DNA of 64,000 nucleotides from Trichothermofontia sichuanensis B231 (GTDB lineage Bacteria > Cyanobacteriota > Cyanobacteriia > B231). The stretch covers positions 994,501 through 1,058,500 of the forward strand of contig NZ_CP110848.1 in assembly GCF_026240635.1 (NCBI RefSeq), given 5' to 3'. How positions within the stretch are numbered: position 1 is the first letter of the stretch; every line of letters begins with the position of its first letter. Shown here piece after piece: positions 9,760 to 17,734 of the stretch. A program made the translations under genes and the position numbers. Under the pieces are notes generated by a model, which saw nothing but the letters and a program-made list of their open reading frames with translations, did no database searches and had not been told where the DNA came from.

Positions 9760-10647
9760 GCCAGTGCCCACTAACCCGTTTTCAGGGGTGTTGTAAGGTG
9801 GGCAGTGACGACGATAGTCATCCGATGCGTGTTCTAGCAACCAGCAGTTAAATTGCCCGATCGCGGTTTGCATCTCGTCAAAGAGGGCGGGAATCGCCTG
9901 GGCCAGTTCTAAGACGCGATCGCGCTCAAGTTCAAAGTTATAGCGATGACGCTCAACCTGGCGAAAAGAGCGATAGTCATCTAGGCGTTGGTGCAAGGTT
10001 TCAGGCCACAGGGGAGGGCGATCGCGTCCCCCTGGTTGTGCCATTTGGTTTAATAGCTCTTGATGCCAGTCTTTCCCTTGGGGTAGGGATTCATCCAGGA
10101 CGACGGCAACCCGCTGACAAATTCGTTCGCAACCATTGTAAAAGTCAGAAATATAGCTAGCAAGGGCAGGGGTCAGAGCGATTTCCGGAATGCTCTCTGC
10201 CTGGGAGAGGAGTGCGGTGAGCCGTGCCAGCGTGTGTTCAATCGATGCTATTTCGCCTTCGATGCGCACTTTTAAGGCCAGATAGGGGTTTTGGGGCATG
10301 GGGGTCAGGTTCAGGATACGATCGCGAATATGCGGGAGCACGTTATCCAGATCAACAAGGTCAAGCTTCAACCAGGGGGGTACGACTTTTTCTAAACGTA
10401 GATAAGCATTGCCGAGAGCTTTGCCAGATAGCCCCCGAATCGCAAGATCTAAATCCGATTCATCCGATTCCCAGTGCCACGGGCCATCCCCTCGCAGTGA
10501 GCCAAACAGAATGACTTCACGCGCACCGAATTCCTGTTTGAGGATCTGAATACATTGTTCAGCAGCCGCGATCGCGCTTTGGCGTCTGGCTTCTAGGGAA
10601 GTCGGCGCTTCGGTATCACGAGATAACGTGGTTGAGGGGACGGCCAT
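9724..10647 (-). CDS. Fused nucleotidyltransferase-HepT-like protein (single-chain MNT/HEPN module)
   Basis: The 307-residue product joins two domains. The first (about 12-120) is a minimal nucleotidyltransferase: VILFGSLRG... SDLDLAI gives the GS motif and the DxD metal ligands, with a later KLDLVDLD. The second (about 135-290) is HEPN-like: [23 protein letters not shown], and [16 protein letters not shown], where RQVERH fits the RX4-6H ribonuclease motif. In the known HepT/MntA (type VII) systems the nucleotidyltransferase adds AMP to the HEPN toxin to silence it; here both would sit on one chain. A split version lies at 13427-14289. ATG 10647 was chosen; a GTG at 10671 would add eight residues. 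The C-terminus overlaps the YggU gene. Confidence 0.75.
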   Translation of the reverse strand: MAVPSTTLSRDTEAPTSLEARRQSAIAAAEQCIQILKQEFGAREVILFGSLRGDGPWHWESDESDLDLAIRGLSGKALGNAYLRLEKVVPPWLKLDLVDLDNVLPHIRDRILNLTPMPQNPYLALKVRIEGEIASIEHTLARLTALLSQAESIPEIALTPALASYISDFYNGCERICQRVAVVLDESLPQGKDWHQELLNQMAQPGGRDRPPLWPETLHQRLDDYRSFRQVERHRYNFELERDRVLELAQAIPALFDEMQTAIGQFNCWLLEHASDDYRRHCPPYNTPENGLVGTGSMGINFNPFCA

Positions 10648-10697
10648 GACCAAGGTCAAGAGCGAGAACACTATGTCTACGAAATGGTTAAGCTAGT

Positions 10698-11234
10698 TTA
10701 GCCGCACAAATCATCGACTTCCATAAATAGGGGATACGGCCAGAAACCCGTTAGTGAGAGCACTAAATTCTTCAGGTATCCATGATAAGGTGTTGTCAAA
10801 ATTAGCACACCATCAGGCCGCAGACATTGTTTTGCCACTTGTAGCAATTGCCGAGGATAGAACAGATGCTCAATAACTTCGATCGCCAACACAATATCAA
10901 AACTGTTAGAAAGATCAGTTAAGTCTAGGTCATAAATGCTACCCTGTCTAAATCGGCAATTCAAGTAGTTTTGTTGAGCATGGGCAATACCGGAGCTTGA
11001 TTCTTCAATCCCAATTACTTCAAAGCCCTGATTAGCTAGAAAGCTGCTAAAACTACCATTACCACAGCCCAAGTCTAAAATCCTAGGTTTGACCTTATCT
11101 GGAGTTTTTACTGCATTTGGGCATTGACAGATCGTTTCTTCAATTAGGTTTAAAACTGGTTTAGCCACATATTGATGATGATGACCAGCCTGGGGAGTAC
11201 GATAGGTATATTCGTGACTGCCAAAGGTTTCCAT
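10698..11234 (-). CDS. Class I SAM-dependent methyltransferase, C-terminally truncated
   Basis: A 178-residue product with motif I ILDLGCGNGSF (about 50-60), the acidic loop VIGIEESSSG, SFDIVLAIEVIEHLFYP and LRPDGVLILTTPYHGYLKNL. Related proteins continue for some 50-60 residues after that point with a conserved DGGHIKFF-like segment; here the chain jumps to GFWPYPLFMEVDDLCG and stops. The SAM-binding half is complete but the substrate half is missing, probably by internal deletion. It is the leftmost leftward gene of the polysaccharide island and borders the fused nucleotidyltransferase/HEPN gene (50 bp). The protein may be inactive. ATG 11234 preferred over a TTG 9 bases upstream. Confidence 0.7.
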   Translation of the reverse strand: METFGSHEYTYRTPQAGHHHQYVAKPVLNLIEETICQCPNAVKTPDKVKPRILDLGCGNGSFSSFLANQGFEVIGIEESSSGIAHAQQNYLNCRFRQGSIYDLDLTDLSNSFDIVLAIEVIEHLFYPRQLLQVAKQCLRPDGVLILTTPYHGYLKNLVLSLTGFWPYPLFMEVDDLCG

Positions 11235-11282
11235 GAACGACAATAATCAGTATTGTAAAAGATATAAAAATAATAGGCTCTT

Positions 11283-11327
11283 CTGAGTTTATGGTGGGGG
11301 CGCTACGCGCCCCCACCATAAACTCAG
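11283..11327. repeat. Perfect 21-bp hairpin (intergenic palindrome)
   Basis: The left arm 11283-11303 starts CTGAGTTTATGGTGG. The right arm 11307-11327 is its exact reverse complement, with a 3-base TAC loop. No T-run follows on either strand, so it is not a textbook terminator, though such a stem would strongly affect a read-through transcript. A decayed relative with the same GAGTTTATA / TATAAACTC ends lies at 17671-17721. Confidence 0.85.
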
Positions 11328-11430
11328 CATTTGCGATCGTTTATTTGTAGCTGCTGATACTGCTTACCCCAAAATCCCAGAAGAACCAAATAATATTTTT
11401 GCTTACTCAATTGTATCAAATAACTAAGCC

Positions 11431-12201
11431 TCACTCTGACTGATTTTCTAACTCAATCAAGCGAAGGACAAGAAGGAGTTCAGCCAGAAGGCGTTGGCAG
11501 GCATAATACCACCCCCGCCAGCCGTCGAGGATACCGCCTTTGAGAATGAGGCAGTAAAAAAAGACGATGAAGGGGGCTGGTACCTTCAGTTTACGCAATT
11601 TGTCACCCCAGCTAAGTTGCTGGAACGGGGTTTGGGATAGTTTGTGGGCTTCGAGGATCAGATAACGATCCTGTGCCCATAGCCAACGGCTCAGGGGTTT
11701 ACGATCATCGTGGTAGATGCAGCTTTTTAGGATGTGAGTCTGTCCCTGAAGCTGTAGTAGCTGGGTATGCCCATCATCAATGTAAGTGCCTTTCTCTTTG
11801 AGAAAAAGAGCTAGTCTGGGAGGTAGGATTGTGCCTCGCAGGGGTTTACCAAAAACGCAGTATTGGAAGTGAACAAAGTACCCACAAATTTGGTTGCTCG
11901 GAATAAGGCGCTCTAATTCAGGTATGAAGCTATCACTCAGCACATAGTCTGCATCAAGGGAGAGAACCCAGGGGGTATGCACTTGCTCAAGGCCATAATT
12001 CCATTGTTGAGCATGGGTATCAAAGGAACGCTGATAAAGCTTAACCTGGGGATAGGTCGCGGCGATCTCTAGGGTACGATCGGTGCTAAAGCTGTCAATA
12101 ATAACGATTTGGGTCGCCCAAGTTAGTTTTTGCAGGGTACGATCGAGATTGGGAGCCTCGTTGTAGGTCAGGATGAGTGGGGTAATCTCACTTAGCTGCA
12201 T
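11431..12201 (-). CDS. Glycosyltransferase family 2 (WaaE/KdtX-like)
   Basis: The 256-residue GT-A enzyme opens with the GT2 start (ITPLILTYNEAPNLDRTL), then VIIDSFSTDRT and the metal-binding LSLDADYVLS (DAD, about 87-89). KLKVPAPFIVFFYCLILKGGILDGWRGW near the C-terminus is typical of the WaaE/KdtX subgroup, which adds glucose to lipopolysaccharide cores. It probably transfers a hexose to a lipid-linked or core oligosaccharide at the inner face of the plasma membrane. It is part of the leftward polysaccharide set. The 180-bp gap to the next gene contains the perfect hairpin. Confidence 0.88.
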   Translation of the reverse strand: MQLSEITPLILTYNEAPNLDRTLQKLTWATQIVIIDSFSTDRTLEIAATYPQVKLYQRSFDTHAQQWNYGLEQVHTPWVLSLDADYVLSDSFIPELERLIPSNQICGYFVHFQYCVFGKPLRGTILPPRLALFLKEKGTYIDDGHTQLLQLQGQTHILKSCIYHDDRKPLSRWLWAQDRYLILEAHKLSQTPFQQLSWGDKLRKLKVPAPFIVFFYCLILKGGILDGWRGWYYACQRLLAELLLVLRLIELENQSE

Positions 12202-12207
12202 GAATCC

Positions 12208-12396
12208 TTACTCAGTCGGTTCAATCCCCAGAGAACGTAGTTGGGCAGCGAGGCGATCTGCTCGTTTTTGGGCTTGTTCTGCCTGTTGTTGGGCAGCCTC
12301 AGAATCCAACAGGACAAGGTTACCATCCGGATCATAAAACCGCAGCCAGAGGGCTGATTCGCGGAGGTGCAGCAAACACCACCGGACATCCTCTCG
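12208..12396 (-). pseudogene. Uma2-like C-terminal fragment
   Basis: On the minus strand an open frame reads ...DVRWCLLHLRES, ALWLRFYDPDGN and LAAQLRSLGIEPTE, then TAA at 12208-12210. The WLRFYDPDGN strand and an Ala/Gln-rich coiled coil ending LRSLGI are typical C-termini of cyanobacterial Uma2 (DUF820) proteins. The N-terminal nuclease domain is absent: at about 12396-12400 the sequence switches to a rightward Rpn-family fragment. It has no start codon of its own. Confidence 0.6.
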
Positions 12397-12400
12397 CCCG

Positions 12401-12685
12401 CTGAGAGCATCGAGATCGTGACTACAATTGTGGTGTACCAGTTCACGACCCTAAGCCGTGCGGAGGTTGAAGCTATGCTGGGATTAACGGGAACTACCTT
12501 GGAAGAAACCCGCGTTTACCGTGACGCGGTTACAACAAGGTTTACAGCAAGGTCGCCAGGAGGGACAGCAGGAGGTACTCGCAGTGACGGTGCTCTTGTT
12601 GCTTCAGGCAGGGCTGATGATCGAGCAAATTGCTCAACAGAGGGGGATTGATCCGGCGGTCATTCAGCAAGTCGGCAACGACTGA
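12401..12685 (+). pseudogene. Rpn-family (DUF2887-type) C-terminal fragment with frameshift
   Basis: The frame starting at the junction reads SIEIVTTIVVYQFTTLSRAE and LGLTGTTLEETRVYRDAV. This matches ETIMVYKFSRLSRQEIQQ and LGFTETDLKQTRFYQD in the intact gene at 32651-33523. Near 12525 the family tail shifts frame, continuing as a Gln/Gly-rich LQQGLQQGRQEG and then IEQIAQQRGIDPAVIQQ to a TGA at 12683-12685. The N-terminal PD-(D/E)XK nuclease half is missing. It is a non-functional remnant. Confidence 0.75.
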
Positions 12686-12789
12686 TCGAAGATGATGAGA
12701 GAAAAAAATTTGAGGCTGTGAGCGTTGGCGCTTAACCTTGCCCCAAGTGACCTCTACAAAGCGATCGTGTTCTAAAGCTGTCTGAGGTG

Positions 12790-13241
12790 ATGAGTATGCA
12801 GCCGTTGGTGCACATCCCTGTTGCTTTTAAAGTTTCCCAGGCGCAATTTGAGGCGTTAGCGCGGGCGAATCGGGACGTGGCGATGGAGCGATCGGCGACA
12901 GGGGAGTTACAAGTGATGCCACCCACAGGGGGAACGACTGGCAAGCGCAATGCGGGGATTATTGCAGCGCTCTGGAACTGGAATCACGCGTCTGGTTTGG
13001 GGGAAGTGTTTGCTTCCTCGACAGTGTTTCATTTGCCCAATGGGGCCGATCGCGCGCCTGATGCGGCGTGGATAGCGTTGGCCCGGTGGCAGGCGTTGAC
13101 GCCGGAGGAGCAGGAGGGATTTCCGCCGATCTGTCCGGAATTTTGTGGCAGCCCGTGGAGGTGATCACGGCTCCGCAAGTGCTTTCTGGTGAGACGGTTC
13201 TGCCAGGATTTACGTTTAAGTGCGATCGTATTTTTAACTAG
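12790..13241 (+). pseudogene. Uma2 family endonuclease, internally deleted
   Basis: The start is a proper Uma2 N-terminus: VSQAQFEALARANRD, then SATGELQVMPPTGGTTGKRN and ADRAPDAAWIALARW with the catalytic-type Asp. The chain is open to 13164 but loses the family frame near 13140 after ICPEF. The conserved C-terminal end (APQVLSGETVLPGFTFKCDRIFN) is found directly downstream in another frame, stopping at 13239-13241. About 50 residues of the core, including the second acidic motif, are deleted. Uma2 proteins are PD-(D/E)XK-fold proteins of unknown role, very numerous in cyanobacteria. GAGG precedes the ATG. The same deletion joint is present in the fragment at 14372-14592. Confidence 0.8.
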
Positions 13242-13377
13242 GCCCCAGTTAGGAAGAAAATTGATAGGGAACGAGTTGTTTATTGAGAATAGCGGTTTCA
13301 ACCTTAATTAACTGGGTGGCAATCCGATCCCAAGTATAGTTTGCTAGGATAAATTGGTGGGCGCGATCGCCCATTGC
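13045..13377. repeat. Direct duplication, copy 1 (left of HepT/MNT module)
   Basis: This stretch is repeated at 14392-14727. From about 13049 to 13300 the copies differ at only a handful of bases. The last part, which corresponds to the C-terminal codons of a glycosyltransferase, is noticeably more diverged, and similarity stops sharply after GCGCGATCGCCCATTGCT. Weak similarity can be followed left to about 13016. Confidence 0.9.
13249..13377 (-). pseudogene. C-terminal fragment of a GT4 glycosyltransferase
   Basis: On the minus strand this encodes ...HQFILANYTWDRIATQLIK and the end PYQFSS followed by TAA (13249-13251). It corresponds to the last 40 or so residues of the intact glycosyltransferase at 14599-15789. 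It has no start or N-terminal part and exists as the right half of duplication copy 1. Confidence 0.8.
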
Positions 13378-13426
13378 TATGGAGTTTATCGATTCTTCGT
13401 CTTAGGTGCATTGATCTTTATAATGT

Positions 13427-13918
13427 CTAATCACTAGCAGTTTTTTCTAAAAGATCAGAAAAATCTAATAAATCTTGGCTGACTAGCTGCATCGTTGGCT
13501 GCAAATGTTTTATTAAAATTTCTATCTGTTCAGGATCTAGTGTAAATGTATAAATGTTGCGGACAACATGGCGAAATCCTCGATAGCGATCGAGTTGCTC
13601 ACGAGTGACAGCTCGCAAAATTGGAGGACGAACTCCTGGTATTTCACTAGCTAGCTGTTGCAATATAGCTTGATGCCAATTAGAACCAGAAGGTCTGGTC
13701 TGATCAATCCCATCAACAATAATTTCTAATAAGCGCTCAATTCCAGAATAAAAGCTGTGTAAGTTAAGTGCTGTTGCGTCAATGTAATAGTTGAGATTAC
13801 TAGTTGAACTTCCCGCAGTACCTTCTTGCCAGATACTCAACGATCGCTCAACCACAACAGCTATATCTTGTAATTCTCGTCTAATCCTGCCTGCAATCGC
13901 TAAATATTGAGATTTCAT
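13427..13918 (-). CDS. HepT-like HEPN toxin (split module)
   Basis: The 163-residue all-helical protein matches the C-terminal half of the fused gene at 9724-10647: LHSFYSGIERLLEIIVDGID, GSNWHQAILQQLA and DRYRGFRHVVRNIYTF. At the position aligned with the RQVERH histidine of the fused protein it has Asn (RHVVRN), although a His lies four residues earlier, so ribonuclease competence is uncertain. ATG 13918 overlaps the stop of the upstream nucleotidyltransferase gene (ATGA), giving a two-gene operon, antitoxin first. HepT toxins of known type VII systems cleave RNA ends and are silenced by AMPylation. The operon is the only content between the two copies of a 335-bp duplication. Confidence 0.8.
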   Translation of the reverse strand: MKSQYLAIAGRIRRELQDIAVVVERSLSIWQEGTAGSSTSNLNYYIDATALNLHSFYSGIERLLEIIVDGIDQTRPSGSNWHQAILQQLASEIPGVRPPILRAVTREQLDRYRGFRHVVRNIYTFTLDPEQIEILIKHLQPTMQLVSQDLLDFSDLLEKTASD

Positions 13919-14289
13919 AGCACTCTTCCTGTGCGCAAAACGGTTTCCCGTAAGGAAGATGGACACTTATCTAACTGAATTAGGTCGATTTTAAACTCCG
14001 GACAAATATCCTGAAGAGATGCGACCGCTACGAGATAGTCTTCTGCCGGTAGTTGGGTAATTGCTAAATCGATATCAGATTGGAGGGTAAAGGTTGGCTG
14101 GTGTAAAAGCGAACCAAATAACCAAACTTGGTCAAGGTTGAATTTTTCCTTGAGGATGGCAGCTGCCTGTTGTGCGGTGATCAATGCTGTTTGCCAACGC
14201 ACTATACGAGCAGACACTTGCTGCGCTTCTCGCCGAAGCATAGTTTTTCGATACCGCGCTAACTCAGTTTGCTGATAGATAGTATGCAT
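13915..14289 (-). CDS. MNT-type nucleotidyltransferase antitoxin (MntA-like)
   Basis: The 124-residue protein has the minimal nucleotidyltransferase signature VWLFGSLLHQ... SDIDLAI (GS and DxD) and a third acidic strand KIDLIQLD. In MntA/HepT systems this enzyme AMPylates a Tyr on the HEPN toxin. ATG 14289 gives the usual short helix before the catalytic strand; earlier in-frame starts up to 14355 and a later ATG are possible. The stop overlaps the HepT start by 4 bp. Both catalytic motifs look intact. Confidence 0.8.
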   Translation of the reverse strand: MHTIYQQTELARYRKTMLRREAQQVSARIVRWQTALITAQQAAAILKEKFNLDQVWLFGSLLHQPTFTLQSDIDLAITQLPAEDYLVAVASLQDICPEFKIDLIQLDKCPSSLRETVLRTGRVL

Positions 14290-14371
14290 TATGGTTACTG
14301 TTTGACCTTGCTCTTGCTTGAGAATATGGCCCTCCCGATTATAAGAGTACCGCAAAAATCCAAATCTATCG

Positions 14372-14592
14372 ACGCTGTTTTGCTTACCGAATAGGACCGA
14401 TCGCGCGCCGGATGTGGCGTGGGTAGCGTTGGCCCGGTGGCAGGCGTTGACGCCGGAGGAGCAGGAGAGATTTCCGCCGATCTGTCCGGATTTTGTGGCA
14501 GCCCGTGGAGGTGATCACGGCTCCGCAAGTGCTTTCTGGTGAGACGGTTCTGCCAGGATTTACGTTTAAGTGCGATCGTATTTTTAACTAGG
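14372..14592 (+). pseudogene. Second Uma2 fragment (within duplication copy 2)
   Basis: The plus strand reads LSTLFCLPNRTDRAPDVAWV and ALARWQALTPEEQERFPPIC, then loses the frame at the same GATTTTGTGGCAGCCCGTGG joint as the fragment at 12790-13241. It ends with the same VLSGETVLPGFTFKCDRIFN tail at 14590-14592. Because the joint is shared, the deletion happened before the duplication. It has no start codon. Confidence 0.75.
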
Positions 14593-14727
14593 CCCCAATT
14601 AGGAAGAAAATTGATAGGGAATGGGTTGTTTATTGAGAATCGCAGTGTATACCTCAATGAGTTGGGTGGCAATTCGATCCCAGGTATAATTTGCCAGGAT
14701 AAATTGACGGGCGCGATCGCCCATTGC
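14392..14727. repeat. Direct duplication, copy 2 (right of HepT/MNT module)
   Basis: Partner of 13045-13377. The right half of this copy is the 3' end of the intact glycosyltransferase gene, so copy 2 looks like the original locus. Copy 1 looks like the duplicated or introduced part. The interval between the copies (about 13378-14391) carries only the HepT/MNT operon. Confidence 0.9.
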
Positions 14728-15789
14728 TTTAGCAGTTGGTAAGTCAGCTAAGCACCTGAGCATAGCTTGGGCAAGGGCATCCGCAGCGATGGGGACAACG
14801 TGGGCAGCTTGGGCATTGGCGGCTTCGGGGAAGTTGCAGCCGGTGGTGATAATGCAGGGAAGGCCAGTGGCCATTGCTTCGAGGACGGACATGCTGAAGC
14901 CTTCGGAGTAGGAGGGAGCAATATAAAGGGTGGCGGCAGCGAGGGCGGCGGCTTTGAGGGAACCGCTGAGGAGGCCGGTGAAGGTGACGGCGTGGGCACA
15001 GTGGGCGGTTTGAAAGTATTGCTGGGCCGTGGGGAGGAAGCCGATATTGTCGGGACCGGCAATAATCAGGTGGGTGTGGGGATAGTAGGCTTGGACTTGG
15101 GCAAAGGCGGGGGCGAGGAGGTCTAAACCTTTTTTGGGGTCGATGCGACCGAGGAAGAGGATAAGGGTTTTGCCCTGGGCATGGGGGAAGTGTTGGTAGA
15201 ACAGGTTGGGGTCAGCGGGTGGAGGAAGGTCGGCGGGAGAGAGGCCGTTGGGAAGGGTGACGATCGGGGGCTTTAGGTTTAGATCTTTGAGGTTGATAGC
15301 TTCGGGACTAGCGAGGGCATGGAGAGCGCTGGCGCGGTTGAGGGCAGGACGTTCGAGGAGGTGGTAGTAAAGGCGTTTTTTGGTGGTTTTGTAGGCTAAG
15401 GCCCAAGGTTCTAACATGCCTCTAGGAGCAACAATGTAGGGAATGTGATGACGGTGGGAGTGTTTGTAGAAAGGGAGGTTGGTGAGGGAGAAGACGGCGT
15501 TGATGTGGACAGCATGGTAATCGGGCAGATGCTGGGCTAGCCAGGTGGCAAGGGGATAGCTCCATTTGTAGTCACCCCAGATGTGGGTGGGGAAGTATTG
15601 CAGGCGATAGTTGGTTGCTTCTATCCAAGTCTGGCAGGGAACATCCAGGGTGTTGCTGCCGTTAGCGTTGGTGGTGATCAAGTCTACGGCGATGCCTTGG
15701 CGACCAAGGGCTTGGGCAAGGGCACAGACGCTTTGAGAGGGGCCACCATAAAGAGTAGCGATCGCAGGAATGGTAACTAAAAGTCTCAC
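14599..15789 (-). CDS. Glycosyltransferase family 4
   Basis: The 396-residue GT-B enzyme has an N-terminal acceptor domain (PAIATLYGGPSQSVCALAQAL, the glycine-rich start) and a C-terminal nucleotide-sugar domain with ILFLGRIDPKKGLDLL and the EX7E segment PSYSEGFSMSVLEAMATGLP. It adds a sugar to a growing lipid-linked polysaccharide unit on the cytoplasmic face. GTG 15789 was chosen because AGAG lies just upstream and family members start RLLVTIP; a GTG at 15810 is also open. Its 3' end is duplicated at 13249-13377. Base composition is closer to the G+C-richer flanks than to the core of the island. Confidence 0.88.
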   Translation of the reverse strand: MRLLVTIPAIATLYGGPSQSVCALAQALGRQGIAVDLITTNANGSNTLDVPCQTWIEATNYRLQYFPTHIWGDYKWSYPLATWLAQHLPDYHAVHINAVFSLTNLPFYKHSHRHHIPYIVAPRGMLEPWALAYKTTKKRLYYHLLERPALNRASALHALASPEAINLKDLNLKPPIVTLPNGLSPADLPPPADPNLFYQHFPHAQGKTLILFLGRIDPKKGLDLLAPAFAQVQAYYPHTHLIIAGPDNIGFLPTAQQYFQTAHCAHAVTFTGLLSGSLKAAALAAATLYIAPSYSEGFSMSVLEAMATGLPCIITTGCNFPEAANAQAAHVVPIAADALAQAMLRCLADLPTAKAMGDRARQFILANYTWDRIATQLIEVYTAILNKQPIPYQFSS

Positions 15790-15814
15790 TATCTCTATTT
15801 GGTTGTACACCAGG

Positions 15815-17620
15815 TCAGGAGAAAAATAGATCCAGCCAAGCTTCCAAAACGACTAAACTCCAATATCGATACCACGGTTTGAGTGAAACATTAGGAATAT
15901 GTGGAATTGGAGTAAGATCATTTTTCCAGTCATGTTCTAGCCACTGCTCAAATGGAAAAGTGAAAGCTTTTTTAGGACGTTTTGTAACCCAAGCAGGTAG
16001 CTCCGGTATAGCCTGAATTAAAAGTTGTTTTTTTAGTGATAGACGTAAATTACTGGGAATTTTAATAAGTGTACTCAACAAAACGCTATCAACAAAGGGA
16101 ACACGTAATTCTAGTCCCCAAGCCATACTCATTACATCACTGTCTCTAAGAAGCTGATTACGCATATAACAACTCATTTCTATCCAACTAATTTCATCTA
16201 GAAGAGTTGGTAGCTGAGTTGGTAGCTTAGGTAGCAAAACAGAATTATTGGGTATTTTAAACAATAACTGATCAGATAAATAATGCTGTAGTAAAAGGCA
16301 GGCTTCTGAATGAGAAAAAATTCCTCGTTGTAGCTGATAAGCATTAGCAGCAGATGTTGTAGGGTTACACAAGAAGTCATATATTCTGCGTTGTTTAGAC
16401 GTCTTACCCCAGTATTGAAAATATTTTCTTATAGTAAACGAAAGAGGTTTTATCGTATTTAGTAATCTTTTAAAATATATAAACTTTGGAATAAGCTGGA
16501 AGGAGGGATATCCAGCAAATAACTCATCTCCACCTAAACCAGAAAGAACAACTTTAGTACCAGATTCGTGGGCTAATTGGGAAACACAGAAGATGTTGAA
16601 ACCATCAATTGTTGGTTGATCAATACTGGCTAAAAACTTAGGAATAAGGGAGTATGCTTGAGAAGCTGTGATCTTATATTGAGTGTGTTCAGTAGAAAAG
16701 TAACTTGCAAGCTTTTGGGCTATCTTGCCTTCATTATAAGCAGTTTCATTGAAAGCAATAGAATAAGTTTTAAGTTTACCTGTGTTTATTTGTCGTGCGA
16801 GAGCAACAATTGAACTAGAATCAATACCTCCACTTAAAAATACACCAACAGGAACATCACTAACAAGGTGATGCTGAATCGAATCGAGCAATGCTTCTCG
16901 TACTGTACTAATCGCCTCAGAAATGGCAAAGGGGTGGGGTGTAAAGTTAGGTTGCCAATACTGATATTTTTGCACTTAACCAGCTTGCCAATAAAGCCAG
17001 TGGCCTGCTTCAAGGATTGAGATATTTTCAACCAGGGTGCTAGGTTCAGGTATGGAACCAGTAGTTAAGTATCCGTATAGACCATCAAGACTTAACTGCT
17101 TACTTGGTAATCCTGTGGCAAGAATAGCACGGATTTCAGAGGCAAAGAGAAGGGTTGAGCTAGATCGCCAGTAATAAAGAGGTTTAATACCCAAAGGGTC
17201 ACGAGCGAGGAAACAAGTCTGCTCTTTTTCATCCCAGATAGCAAAGGCAAACATCCCACGCAGGGCATGGATACAGTCACGGCCCTGCTTTTGGTAAAGC
17301 TTAAGAATAACTTCAGTATCTGTCTTGGATTGGAATCTCTCTCCTTGGAATTCCAACTGTGATCGCAGTGCTTTAAAGTTGTAAATTTCACCATTAAAAG
17401 TAATCCAATAGCGCCCGTCTGGTGTTGACATGGGCTGATGGCCAGATGTAGTCGTATCAAGGATAGCAAGTCGGGTGTGGATCAGGCAGGTACTCTGATC
17501 TGAACAGATGTAAATCCCATCATCATCTGGTCCTCGATGTTTCAGTATTTTTTTAATTCTATCGGATAAAACATTTAAGTTTGAGTCTCTTGTACTTAGA
17601 ATACCTGCAATTCCACACAT
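15815..17620 (-). pseudogene. asnB: Asparagine synthase (glutamine-hydrolysing), split by an in-frame stop
   Basis: The N-terminal half (16976-17620, 214 residues) is a class II glutaminase domain: MCGIAGILS with Cys2 as nucleophile, KHRGPDDDG, FNGEIYN, and ARDPLGIKPLYY. The C-terminal half (15815-16975) is the ATP-pyrophosphatase domain with PP-loop FLSGGIDSSS, SGLGGDELFAGY and RVPFVDS. Both halves are in one frame, separated only by a TAA at 16976-16978 in the linker, directly followed by GTG. All active-site motifs remain. It either makes two polypeptides by re-initiation or is a recent pseudogene. Enzymes of this type in polysaccharide clusters amidate sugar acids or amino-sugar decorations. 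Confidence 0.88.
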
Positions 17621-17670
17621 AATTACTTGATAGGATACAGTATAGGAACCAATAAACGATCTGAAATGTT

Positions 17671-17721
17671 GAGTTTATAGTGGGAGCACTATGCACGCTA
17701 TACACCTCTATATATAAACTC
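17671..17721. repeat. Decayed inverted repeat, relative of the 11283 hairpin
   Basis: GAGTTTATAGTGGGAGC on the left and ATATAAACTC on the right share their ends with the perfect hairpin at 11283-11327, but the stem is broken by substitutions. It lies between the asparagine synthetase and the next leftward glycosyltransferase. Confidence 0.6.
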
Positions 17722-17734
17722 GGGAGAGCTGATT

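Noticed and set aside
12192-12446. Leftward 84-codon frame
   Set aside because: It is out of frame with the recognisable Uma2 tail on the same strand and antisense to the Rpn fragment; its composition fits a shadow.
14767-15126. Glycine-rich 119-codon frame on the plus strand
   Set aside because: Antisense to the conserved donor domain of the GT4 gene; the Gly richness comes from Pro/Ala codons on the other strand.
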